NCBI GenBank assembly: GCA_016882555.1
Contig: VGPQ01000087.1
Coordinates: 1 to 6,266 of the forward strand
DNA: 6,266 bases
Direction: 5' to 3'
DNA from: Cyanobacteria bacterium M_surface_7_m2_040
GTDB lineage: Bacteria; Cyanobacteriota; Cyanobacteriia; PCC-6307; Cyanobiaceae
The stretch's first letter is position 1. Each line of letters starts with the position of its first letter. Positions 1 through 6,199 of this stretch are shown piece by piece. Both the position numbers and the translations under genes were made by a program. Below the pieces are notes generated by a model. The model had not been told where the DNA came from. It did not search any database and saw only the letters and a list, made by a program, of their open reading frames with translations.

Positions 1-1656
1 GGCGGCTAGCGGGTTGAGGCGCTGCAGCATGCCGCCAGCCAGGCGACGTGGTGAGAAGGTGCGGCGCAGCAGGCCCAGCAGCTGTTGCAGGTCGTCGGTG
101 TGCAGCCGGTCATCGCGCACCAGGGTGAGCAGCAGGCGCTGGCGCAGGCTGGAGCCCTCGGGGCCCAGCAGCAGCCGCAGGCCAGCACCGGCCACCGGGA
201 TCAGGTCGGTGGGGGCGCCGTCGTTCTCAACCACGGCCAGCAGATTTTCAAGCCGCTCGATCTGCAGACGGCCCTGCTTGTCAAACAGCACCTCGAGCAG
301 CTTCTCGCGCATCTCGGCGGTGTCGCCGGCCAGCAGCCGCCGCGCCACATAGGGGTAGGCCACGCGGATGATGCGGAAGCTGGGATCGAGCCGCAGGGCC
401 AGACCCTCCTGGCTCACCACGGCGCGGATGATCAGGGCAAAGCGCGCCGGCACCCGGAACGGGTAGTCGTACATCAGCTCGCTGAAGCGATCGGTGATCG
501 CCTTGAAGTTGAACGAGCCGACGTTGTCGCCCAGCGCCCCGCCCAGCACCTCTTCCAGCGCCGGCACGATCGGGGCCAGATCGGTCTTGGGGTTGAGAAA
601 GCCCAGGGCCACAAAGTCGCGGGCCAGGGCCTCAAAGTCGCGGTTGATCAGATGCACCACGGCGCCGGTGAGGGTGAGCCGGTCGGCGTCGCTGATCGAA
701 TCCATCATGCCGAAATCCACATAGGCCAGATGGCCCATGGGCCCGGTCTTGCCCGGCAGGGCAAACAGGTTGCCGGGGTGGGGATCGGCGTGGAAATAGC
801 CGAACTCGAGCAGCTGCTGCAGCCCCGAGATCACGCCGGTGCGAATCAGGGCCGCCGGATCGAGCCGGCGGGCTTCCAGCTCCTGGCGCTGCTGCAGCTT
901 GGTGCCATTGATCCAGGTGGTGGTGAGCACCCGCCGCGCCGAGAGGTGCCGCTCCACCCGCGGGATCGTCACCTCGGGGTGATCGGCAAACAGGGTCGCA
1001 AACCGCTCGGCATTGCTGGCCTCCTGGCGGTAGTCGATCTCCTCGAACAGGGTGCGGCCGAACTCGTCGATGATCGTGCCCAGGCCAAAGCCCAGATTCA
1101 GGGGCAGCAAGGGCGCGGCGGTGATCGCCAGCAGGCGGATCAGCACCAGATCGCGCCGCAGCACATAGGCCAGGTTCGGCCGCTGCACCTTCACCGCCAC
1201 CCAGTGGCCATCGGCCAGCTGCGCCTTGTAGACCTGGCCCAGGCTGGCGGCTGCCACCGGGTAGTCGGGAAACACCGCAAACAACTGCTGGGCCGGCGCC
1301 CCCAGCTCAGCCTCGATCGTGGCCAGGGCGATCTGGTGGTCAAAGGCGGGCAGATCGTCCTGCAGGCGGGTGAGCTGCTCGAGCCAGTCGCGCCGCACCA
1401 GGTCGGGGCGGGTGGAGAGCGCCTGGCCCACCTTGATGAAGCAGGGCCCCAGGTTGGTGAGGGTGCGCAGAATGCGGCCCGCCAGCCGCTCCTGCACCTT
1501 GGGATCTGCGCTGTTGCCCTGCACCACCAGGGCGATCGCCAGGCTCAGCAGCTGGCCCAGCACCACCAGCAGCCGCGTGATCGCGATCCAGGGGCGCAGC
1601 AGCAACCAGCGCAGGTCGCGGTTGGGGTTGTAGTCGAGGACCAGTTCGGCTGCCAA
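1..1656 (-). CDS. ABC1/UbiB-family atypical protein kinase (ADCK-like), 3' end cut by window edge
   Basis: Reverse-strand reading from 1656 to base 1 is open for 552 codons with no stop, so the C-terminus lies outside the window, probably by little given the usual 550-600 residue size of cyanobacterial members. Visible family marks, in order: KxGQ motif IKVGQALSTRPD (K75-Q78), alanine-rich nucleotide loop AAASLGQV (135-142), the lysine of VAVKVQRP (K156), EIDYRQEASN (206-215), catalytic-loop FHADPHPGN (288-296) and metal-binding DFG (314-316). All key residues are present, so it should be an active ATP-binding member. The family (UbiB, COQ8/ADCK, plastid ABC1K) supports quinone or prenyl-lipid metabolism at membranes; the substrate here is unknown. 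A hydrophobic stretch at about 24-46 may contact the membrane. The start is TTG at 1656: an in-frame TAA at 1686-1684 leaves no ATG or GTG upstream, and LDYNPNRDLRWLL directly after it looks like a natural N-terminus. No strong Shine-Dalgarno is seen. Confidence 0.93.
   Translation of the reverse strand, partial: MAAELVLDYNPNRDLRWLLLRPWIAITRLLVVLGQLLSLAIALVVQGNSADPKVQERLAGRILRTLTNLGPCFIKVGQALSTRPDLVRRDWLEQLTRLQDDLPAFDHQIALATIEAELGAPAQQLFAVFPDYPVAAASLGQVYKAQLADGHWVAVKVQRPNLAYVLRRDLVLIRLLAITAAPLLPLNLGFGLGTIIDEFGRTLFEEIDYRQEASNAERFATLFADHPEVTIPRVERHLSARRVLTTTWINGTKLQQRQELEARRLDPAALIRTGVISGLQQLLEFGYFHADPHPGNLFALPGKTGPMGHLAYVDFGMMDSISDADRLTLTGAVVHLINRDFEALARDFVALGFLNPKTDLAPIVPALEEVLGGALGDNVGSFNFKAITDRFSELMYDYPFRVPARFALIIRAVVSQEGLALRLDPSFRIIRVAYPYVARRLLAGDTAEMREKLLEVLFDKQGRLQIERLENLLAVVENDGAPTDLIPVAGAGLRLLLGPEGSSLRQRLLLTLVRDDRLHTDDLQQLLGLLRRTFSPRRLAGGMLQRLNPLAA
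1531..1540. repeat. HIP1 repeat (extended 10-mer) inside the ABC1 kinase gene
   Basis: A second perfect GGCGATCGCC lies in the kinase coding region, where the minus strand encodes LAIAL near residues 39-43. I found only these two GCGATCGC octamers in the window by eye. Related sequences such as GCGATCGG and TGATCGCC are common but are not HIP1. Confidence 0.75.
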
Positions 1657-1715
1657 GGAAAGGTCCCGCGCGTGACAGAGACTTTAGAAATCTGCGGCCG
1701 CCGGGGGCGATCGCC
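1657..1715. promoter_or_regulatory. Divergent intergenic spacer, presumed to carry both promoters
   Basis: This 59-bp gap separates the start of the ABC1 kinase (reading left) from that of the decarboxylase (reading right). As the only divergent junction in the window it must carry, or lie next to, promoters for both, unless they sit inside the opposing genes. Its only A+T-rich patch is ACTTTAGAAAT at 1681-1691. On the minus strand this gives TCTAAA, a 4-of-6 match to a sigma-70 -10 box, but no good -35 lies at the right distance. GTGACA at 1672-1677 resembles a -35 on the plus strand but has only GC-rich sequence 17 bp downstream. The right half holds two 8-bp palindromes, GCGGCCGC (1694-1701) and GCGATCGC (1707-1714). 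Promoter function is inferred from layout. Confidence 0.4.
1706..1715. repeat. HIP1 repeat (extended 10-mer), abutting the decarboxylase start
   Basis: GGCGATCGCC is a perfect palindrome containing the HIP1 octamer GCGATCGC, the highly iterated palindrome of many cyanobacterial genomes. It ends one base before the TTG start at 1716, and its leading G belongs to a run of five (1703-1707) that may also serve as a weak ribosome binding site. Confidence 0.75.
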
Positions 1716-3077
1716 TTGCGCCTGCTGCCGCCACTGCACCTGCACCTGCCCGCCCACGGGCGCGGCCGCGGTCTGGCGCCGGCCCTGCGGCAGCTGCTGC
1801 GGCAGCCGCCCGGCAGCTGGGATCTGCCGGAGCTGCCGGCGATCGGCGGGCCGCTGCTGGCCGCTGGCGCCGTGGCCACAAGCCAGCGCCGCTGCGCAGC
1901 CCTGGTGGGAGCTGAACGCTGCTGGTTTGGCGTGAATGGCGCCAGCGGGCTGCTGCAGGCGGCCCTGCTGGCCCTGGCGCCGCCTCGCAGCCGCGTGCTG
2001 CTGCCGCGCAACCTGCACCGCAGCCTGCTGCACGCCTGCGTGCTGGGCCAGCTCGAGCCGCTGCTGTTTGATCTGCCCTTTGACACCGCCACGGGCCTGT
2101 GGCTGCCGCCCAGCCCTGACCACCTGGCGGCTGTGATCGCCGCGGCCCGCGCCGCTGGGCCGCTGGCGGCGGTGGCGCTGGTGTCGCCCAGCTATCAGGG
2201 GCTGGCGGCCGATCTGCCCGCCCTGGCCCAGGTGGTGCACGGGGCCGGCCTGCCGCTGCTGGTCGATGGGGCCCACGGCAGGGGCGCAGGCATCGCGGCC
2301 GGGGTCGACCTCGAGGTGCTGTCGCTGCAGAAGAGCGCCGGCGGCCTGGCCCAGAGCGCGGCCCTGCTGGCCCAGGGGCCGCGAATCGATCCCGCCGCGA
2401 TCGAGCGGGCGCTGCTGTGGCTGTCGACCTCGAGCCCCAGTGGGTTGCTGCTGGCCAGCTGCGAAGCGGCGATTGAGGAGCTGGCGGGGGGCGGCGGCCA
2501 GCGCCGGCGAACCCAGGCCCAAGCCGTGGCGGCCCGGCTGCGGCAGCGCTGCAGCGCCTCGGGGCTTCCGCTGGTGCAAACCCACGACCCGCTGCGGCTG
2601 GTGCTGCACACCGCTGCGCTCGGCATCAACGGCCTGGAGGCCGACGACTGGCTGCTGCAGCGGGACGTGATCGCCGAGCTGCCCGAACCGGCCACGCTCA
2701 CCTTCTGCCTGGGGCAACGCCCGCCGCTGGGGGTGAGCTGGCGGCTGCCCCAGGTGCTGCGGCAGCTGCGCAGGGCGCTGGGTGGCCCGCCGCTGGCGCC
2801 GCAGGAGCCGCCGCCGCTGCCGCTGGTGGCCGCACTCGCCATGCCGATCGCCATGGCCTGGCGCGCCACCAGCCAGCCGCTGGCCCTGACCCAGGCCGCC
2901 GGAGCCATTGCCGCCGAGCCGCTCTGCCCCTACCCGCCGGGCATCCCGCTGCTGGTGCCCGGCGAGCGCATCGATGCGGCGCGGGCCGCCTGGCTGCAGC
3001 GCCAGAGCACCCTGTGGCCGGGGCAGATCGCTGATACGGTGAGGGTTGTGGCCGCACAGGAGCCGACCGGGCGCTGA
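1716..3077 (+). CDS. Orn/Lys/Arg decarboxylase family protein (PLP-dependent, fold type I, short form)
   Basis: The product is 453 residues, in line with the short SpeA/YaaO-like group rather than the 700-plus residue E. coli inducible enzymes. Family marks in order: LPAHGRG near the N-terminus (11-17); VNGASG, the phosphate-binding region; NLHRS, whose His would stack on the PLP ring; SPSYQG; VDGAHG with D184 for the pyridine nitrogen and H187; and LSLQKSAGG with K206 as the likely PLP lysine. A proline-rich linker (about 356-372) leads to a C-terminal domain with YPPGIPLLVPGE, typical of the family. It probably decarboxylates arginine, lysine or ornithine for polyamine synthesis; which one cannot be told from sequence. 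The residue before the PLP lysine is Gln205 where the family normally has His, so activity could differ. The start is TTG: no ATG or GTG lies in frame just upstream and the conserved N-terminal motif begins within ten residues. Its stop overlaps the next gene's ATG (TGATG). Confidence 0.88.
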   Translation: MRLLPPLHLHLPAHGRGRGLAPALRQLLRQPPGSWDLPELPAIGGPLLAAGAVATSQRRCAALVGAERCWFGVNGASGLLQAALLALAPPRSRVLLPRNLHRSLLHACVLGQLEPLLFDLPFDTATGLWLPPSPDHLAAVIAAARAAGPLAAVALVSPSYQGLAADLPALAQVVHGAGLPLLVDGAHGRGAGIAAGVDLEVLSLQKSAGGLAQSAALLAQGPRIDPAAIERALLWLSTSSPSGLLLASCEAAIEELAGGGGQRRRTQAQAVAARLRQRCSASGLPLVQTHDPLRLVLHTAALGINGLEADDWLLQRDVIAELPEPATLTFCLGQRPPLGVSWRLPQVLRQLRRALGGPPLAPQEPPPLPLVAALAMPIAMAWRATSQPLALTQAAGAIAAEPLCPYPPGIPLLVPGERIDAARAAWLQRQSTLWPGQIADTVRVVAAQEPTGR

Positions 3078-3682
3078 TGCCGCAGAGCGATGCCTACCGC
3101 TGGGACTTTGTGACCCCGGGCCTGCCCGACGCCGCCTTCCAGCGCGCACCCGGCTTCAACCCCACGCCGATGGAGCTGCGGGTGATGCTGCTTGCCCACC
3201 TGCGCCCCACGGCCCAGTCGCTGGTGTGGGACGTGGGCGGCGGCACCGGCGCCCTGGCCCTGGAGATCGCGCGGCTGTTGCCGGGCGGCGCCGTGCACAC
3301 CCTGGAGCGCGACCCCGAAGCGATTGAGCTGCTGCGCAGCAACCGCGAGCGCTTCGGCATCGCCAACCTGCACATCCATGCCGGCGCGGCGCCGGAGGAT
3401 CTGGCCCAGCTGCCGCCCCATCCCGACCGGGTGCTGCTCGAGGTGGGCCGGCCCCTGGGTGATGTGCTCAAGCGGGTGTGGGAGGCCCTGGTGCCCGAGG
3501 GCCGGTTGGTGATCAGCACCGCCAGCCTCGAGGGGCTGGTGGATGCCACCGACACCCTGGGGCAGCTGCAGGCCAAGGACCTGCAGGTGGTGCAGGCCAC
3601 CGTGCACCGCATGCAGCGCCGCGGCAGCCAGGCCAAGCTGGCCGCCGCTGAGCCGCTGTTTGTGATCGCCGCCGAGCGCTGA
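3077..3682 (+). CDS. cbiT: CbiT-type cobalt-precorrin C15-methyltransferase (decarboxylating)
   Basis: The product is 201 residues, about the size of stand-alone CbiT, the C-terminal half of fused CobL/CbiET. CbiT uses S-adenosylmethionine to methylate C15 and remove the acetate carboxylate at C12 of the corrin precursor, a mid-pathway step in cobamide synthesis; cyanobacteria are known to make pseudocobalamin. Evidence: VTPGLPD near the N-terminus (12-18), typical of CbiT; the AdoMet-binding motif VWDVGGGTGAL (50-60); the acidic ribose-binding position E77 in LERDPEA; then PDRVLLEVGRPL, where other CbiT proteins have a similar GGR segment; and a C-terminus with QLQAKDLQVVQATVHR. The partner CbiE is not in this window. 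ATG 3077 overlaps the upstream TGA, and AGGAG at 3058-3062 lies 14 bases upstream, so translational coupling is likely. A generic class I methyltransferase is the alternative, but the TPG motif and length favour CbiT. Confidence 0.85.
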   Translation: MPQSDAYRWDFVTPGLPDAAFQRAPGFNPTPMELRVMLLAHLRPTAQSLVWDVGGGTGALALEIARLLPGGAVHTLERDPEAIELLRSNRERFGIANLHIHAGAAPEDLAQLPPHPDRVLLEVGRPLGDVLKRVWEALVPEGRLVISTASLEGLVDATDTLGQLQAKDLQVVQATVHRMQRRGSQAKLAAAEPLFVIAAER

Positions 3683-4599
3683 TGGCGAGCGCCCCGCCCC
3701 CTGCACCCCGCAAGGCCACCTCCCTGGCGCGGCTGCTGAGCGGCTGGGCCGCCGGAGCCTTTGGCTTTGTGGTGGTGCTGCTGGGGGGCTGGTGGTTCAC
3801 CATCGCCGTGGGGGTGATGGTGCACCTGGGCCTGCGGGAGTTTTTCCGCATGGCCCAGTTCAAGGGCATGCGCCCCGCCACCAAGACCACCCTGGTGACC
3901 GTGCAGCTGCTGCTGCTGACCACCATGGCCGCCAGCGGGGGGCCGGGTGGCGGCTGGTTTGCCCAGGATCTGGCGGCGGCGGTGCTGCCGGTGTCGGGGG
4001 CGGTGATCTGCGGCTGGCTGCTGCTGCAACCCCGCACCGGCACGATCGCCGACGTGGCCGCCTCAATCTTTGGACTCTTTTATCTGGGCTATCTACCCAG
4101 CCACTGGATCCGCCTGCGCGAACTGCCGGATGGCCTGGGCCTGGCCCTCACCCTCACCGCCTGCTTCATGGTGGTGGGCACCGACATCGGCTCCTACGTG
4201 ATCGGCCGGCGGCTGGGCCGACGCCCGCTGTCACCCATCTCGCCCGGCAAAACCGTCGAAGGCGCCCTCGGCGGGCTCGCCTGCTCGATGCTGGTGGGCG
4301 TGATCGGCGGTGTGGCGATTGCGGCCACGGCTGGCCCGCGCGCCACGGTCGCGTTCACCCCCGCCCTGGGCCTGCTGGCCGCGGCCGTGGGGGCGGGCCT
4401 GGGTGCCGTGGTGGCGCTGATGGCCCTGGTGGGCGATCTCACCGAATCGATGATGAAGCGCGACGCCGGCATCAAGGATTCGGGCGATGCGATCCCGGGC
4501 CACGGGGGCATGCTCGATCGCATCGACAGCTTTCTGTTTGCCCCGGCCGTGGTCTACGGCCTGGTGAGCCTGGTGCTGCCCTGGCTCAACGCGGGCTGA
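3682..4599 (+). CDS. cdsA: Phosphatidate cytidylyltransferase (CDP-diacylglycerol synthase)
   Basis: A 305-residue, strongly hydrophobic membrane protein with about seven or eight predicted segments (for example 23-50, 69-83, 99-116, 125-140, 153-165, 200-217, 226-252 and 285-301, read by eye). It converts phosphatidic acid and CTP to CDP-diacylglycerol and pyrophosphate, the branch point to phosphatidylglycerol, the main thylakoid phospholipid. The full CDS family signature is present at 256-282: S-x-M-K-R, then K-D-S-G, then I-P-G-H-G-G-M-x-D-R-I-D. The upstream conserved block TDIGSYVIGRR (167-177) and SPGKTVEG (187-194) is also intact, including D168, expected to help bind metal. The N-terminus is a short basic cytosolic tail. 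ATG 3682 overlaps the cbiT stop (TGATG), which fixes the start and suggests coupling. Last gene of the plus-strand block; its stop is two bases from that of the converging gene. Confidence 0.96.
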   Translation: MASAPPPAPRKATSLARLLSGWAAGAFGFVVVLLGGWWFTIAVGVMVHLGLREFFRMAQFKGMRPATKTTLVTVQLLLLTTMAASGGPGGGWFAQDLAAAVLPVSGAVICGWLLLQPRTGTIADVAASIFGLFYLGYLPSHWIRLRELPDGLGLALTLTACFMVVGTDIGSYVIGRRLGRRPLSPISPGKTVEGALGGLACSMLVGVIGGVAIAATAGPRATVAFTPALGLLAAAVGAGLGAVVALMALVGDLTESMMKRDAGIKDSGDAIPGHGGMLDRIDSFLFAPAVVYGLVSLVLPWLNAG

Positions 4600-4605
4600 G
4601 CTCAG
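4596..4605. other. Palindrome containing the two convergent stop codons
   Basis: CTGAGCTCAG is a perfect 10-bp palindrome. Its left arm holds the TGA of cdsA (4597-4599) and its right arm holds the reverse-strand TGA of the DUF2993 gene (4602-4604), placed symmetrically around GAGCTC. With a two-base gap there is no room for separate terminators. No long GC stem followed by a T-run is visible on either strand, so this short palindrome is at best a weak pause signal. Confidence 0.5.
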
Positions 4606-5237
4606 GGGGAGACCCGGGCCTGGCCGCTGAGCTGCAGCATGCCGGCATCCACCCAGGCCCGCTCGATCGTGATCCCGGGATCCATCGGCAGCCGCAGCAG
4701 GCTTTCCCCGGCAGGGCTGACCAGCTCAATGGTGCCGGCCGCCGCCCGCACCAGCACCCGCAGCTCCAGCTGCTCGCCGGGCTGGCTGCCCCGCAACACA
4801 AACACCAGCTGCTGGGCCTCGATGCGCAGCGCGTGCAGGTGCAGCGTGCCGAACAACTGCTCCGTCAGCAGGTCGGCCAACCACTGCCAATGGGAATCGG
4901 CAAACAGGCAGCTGAGCCCTTCAGCGGTGAAGCTGAGCTGCCCCTCGACCTGGAAGGGCTGCTCCAGCTGCAGGGGCTGGCCCTTGAGCAGGTTGCCCAT
5001 GTGCACGCTGATGGCGCTGCTCACCAGCTGCACCTGCTCGATCGGCAGGTGCTGATACACGGCGCGGCGCGCCAGCAGCTGCACCCCCTCGAGCCGGCCG
5101 CGCAGCAACCCCAGAGCCGAGCCCTGCAGGTCGATGTCGAGGCTGTCGACGCTTTGACACTGCTGACGCACCCACAGCTGCAGCCCACTGGCCAACAGCT
5201 GCATCACCGGTCCCGATGCCTGCTTGTCTGATGCCAT
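4602..5237 (-). CDS. DUF2993 / LmeA-like protein (putative lipid-binding)
   Basis: The product is 211 residues. The body reads as the DUF2993 family: an N-terminal part with GSALGLLRGRLEGVQLLAR (about 39-57), then YQHLPIEQVQL and LLKGQPLQL (about 83-91), followed by alternating beta-strand sequence to the end. The actinobacterial member LmeA is a phospholipid-binding envelope protein; cyanobacterial members have no assigned function to my knowledge. No signal peptide or membrane segment is visible: the N-terminus is polar (MASDKQASG) followed by a moderately amphipathic helix, so it is probably cytosolic or peripheral to a membrane. ATG at 5237 overlaps the stop of the upstream hydrolase (TGATG on the minus strand), indicating co-transcription and a fixed start. 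It converges on cdsA with two bases between the stops. Lipid binding is inferred from the family only. Confidence 0.8.
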   Translation of the reverse strand: MASDKQASGPVMQLLASGLQLWVRQQCQSVDSLDIDLQGSALGLLRGRLEGVQLLARRAVYQHLPIEQVQLVSSAISVHMGNLLKGQPLQLEQPFQVEGQLSFTAEGLSCLFADSHWQWLADLLTEQLFGTLHLHALRIEAQQLVFVLRGSQPGEQLELRVLVRAAAGTIELVSPAGESLLRLPMDPGITIERAWVDAGMLQLSGQARVSP

Positions 5238-6199
5238 CAGGCCGTGTGCTGACAGAGGTCTGCCCAGGCCGCAGCGACCAGGGCCGGTTGATCGAGATGG
5301 GGCAGATGGCCGCAGTGCTCGAGCTCCCGCACCCGTTCTCCTAACAGAGCCAGGGCCGCTCGCTTCTGGGGCGGGCGCAGGATGCGGTCATCGCGGCCCC
5401 ACAGCACCTGCAGCGGCTGCGGCGGCAGCGGCTCGCCGCAACCGGCGAAGCCACCGCTGCGGGCGAAGCGGGCCAGCGCCTCGGCCCAGCCCGGGGTGGC
5501 CAGATGCAGCGAGGCGATCTCCAGCTCGGCCGGCCCCACCGACGCCTCAGGGTCGGCAAAGGCGCTGCGGCACAGGCCCCGGCGCACCCCCGGCAACGCC
5601 AGAAACCGCACCCCCAGGCCATCGAGCACGGGCGGCAGCGGCATCGGCCGGCCGGTGAGGCCCGCCGGCGCCAGCAGCAGCAGGCGACTGATGCGCTGCG
5701 GGCAACGGCGGGCCAGCTCCACCGCCACCGAACCGCCCATGGAGGCGCCGATCAGCCCCACCCGCGCTGCCCCGGTGGTGCGCTGCAGCTGCTCGAGCAG
5801 CGCCTCGAGATGGCGCAGCACCCCTACAGGGCAGTACGCGCCCTCACGCTCGCGGGGGGTGAAGCCGAAGCCGTAGAGATCGGGCACCACCAGGGTGTGG
5901 TGCGGGGCCAGCAACGGCACCAGGCGCCTGAACTCCAGGCAGGAGCTGTCGAACCCATGCAACAGCAGCACGGGATCGGGGGTGGTGGCCGCAACGCCAG
6001 CAGCCGACGGCACCAGCGCCACCGGCCACTGGGCCCCCTCGGGCTTCAGCCCCGGCAGCGTCCACCATTGCACCGCTGCGGCCAGGGCGCGGCCGTCGGG
6101 GTCGAGCAGGGTGCGGGCCGCCTGCTCGATCAGCGCGCGGCCCGTCATCGCTGGCGCAGGCGTTGCAGGGGTCACCACAGCGTTGTCAACCGGGCCCAC
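5237..6199 (-). CDS. Alpha/beta-hydrolase fold protein
   Basis: The product is 320 residues from GTG at 6199. Canonical features: oxyanion-hole segment LLLHGFDSS (H81-G82), nucleophile elbow GASMGG with Ser153, the acid in VLWGRDDRI (D271, or D270) and the catalytic His298 in CGHLPHLDQP. The triad is therefore complete and the enzyme should be an active serine hydrolase (esterase, lipase or similar). The substrate cannot be told. HGFDSSCLEFRR followed by VPDLYGFGFT recalls plant plastid and cyanobacterial hydrolases of this fold, from memory only. A cap region with many Leu and Pro lies between about 180 and 250. Start: GTG 6199 directly abuts the TGA of the upstream gene, but the first 17 residues are low-complexity (Ala, Pro, Thr, Val), and ATG at residue 18 (MTGRALIEQAART) begins a better-looking domain, so the true start may be 6148. 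Overlaps the DUF2993 gene by one base. Confidence 0.88.
   Translation of the reverse strand: MGPVDNAVVTPATPAPAMTGRALIEQAARTLLDPDGRALAAAVQWWTLPGLKPEGAQWPVALVPSAAGVAATTPDPVLLLHGFDSSCLEFRRLVPLLAPHHTLVVPDLYGFGFTPREREGAYCPVGVLRHLEALLEQLQRTTGAARVGLIGASMGGSVAVELARRCPQRISRLLLLAPAGLTGRPMPLPPVLDGLGVRFLALPGVRRGLCRSAFADPEASVGPAELEIASLHLATPGWAEALARFARSGGFAGCGEPLPPQPLQVLWGRDDRILRPPQKRAALALLGERVRELEHCGHLPHLDQPALVAAAWADLCQHTA

Noticed and set aside
1672..1716. GTG at 1672 as an upstream start for the decarboxylase
   Set aside because: It reads in a different frame from the decarboxylase and gives a cysteine- and arginine-rich product; using it would require a frameshift for which there is no evidence.
85..1935. 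A 616-codon open frame on the plus strand across the kinase gene
   Set aside because: It is antisense to the ABC1 kinase, whose reverse-strand reading shows every family motif. The plus-strand product is rich in Gln, His and Gly with no recognisable domain, as expected for the shadow of a GC-rich gene.
1545..3149. A 534-codon minus-strand open frame opposite the decarboxylase
   Set aside because: Its product is Arg-, Gln- and Gly-rich and featureless, and it would overlap both the kinase and cbiT. The plus-strand decarboxylase has clear motifs.
3535..3542. A Chi-like octamer GCTGGTGG
   Set aside because: Chi is defined for enterobacterial RecBCD, and GC-rich coding DNA produces this octamer easily.
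4590..4640. An intrinsic bidirectional terminator at the convergent junction
   Set aside because: Only a 10-bp palindrome is present, with no long stem-loop and no T-run on either strand.
21..4643. Direct repeat GCTGCAGCATGCC near 21 and near 4631
   Set aside because: Both copies lie within coding sequence and encode a similar short Met-Leu-Gln stretch on the minus strand; thirteen bases with strong codon bias is compatible with chance.
3792..5231. A 479-codon plus-strand open frame spanning cdsA and the DUF2993 gene
   Set aside because: It is out of frame with cdsA and then antisense to DUF2993; the product is rich in His, Arg and Gly with no domain. Stops are rare at this GC content, so long chance frames are expected.
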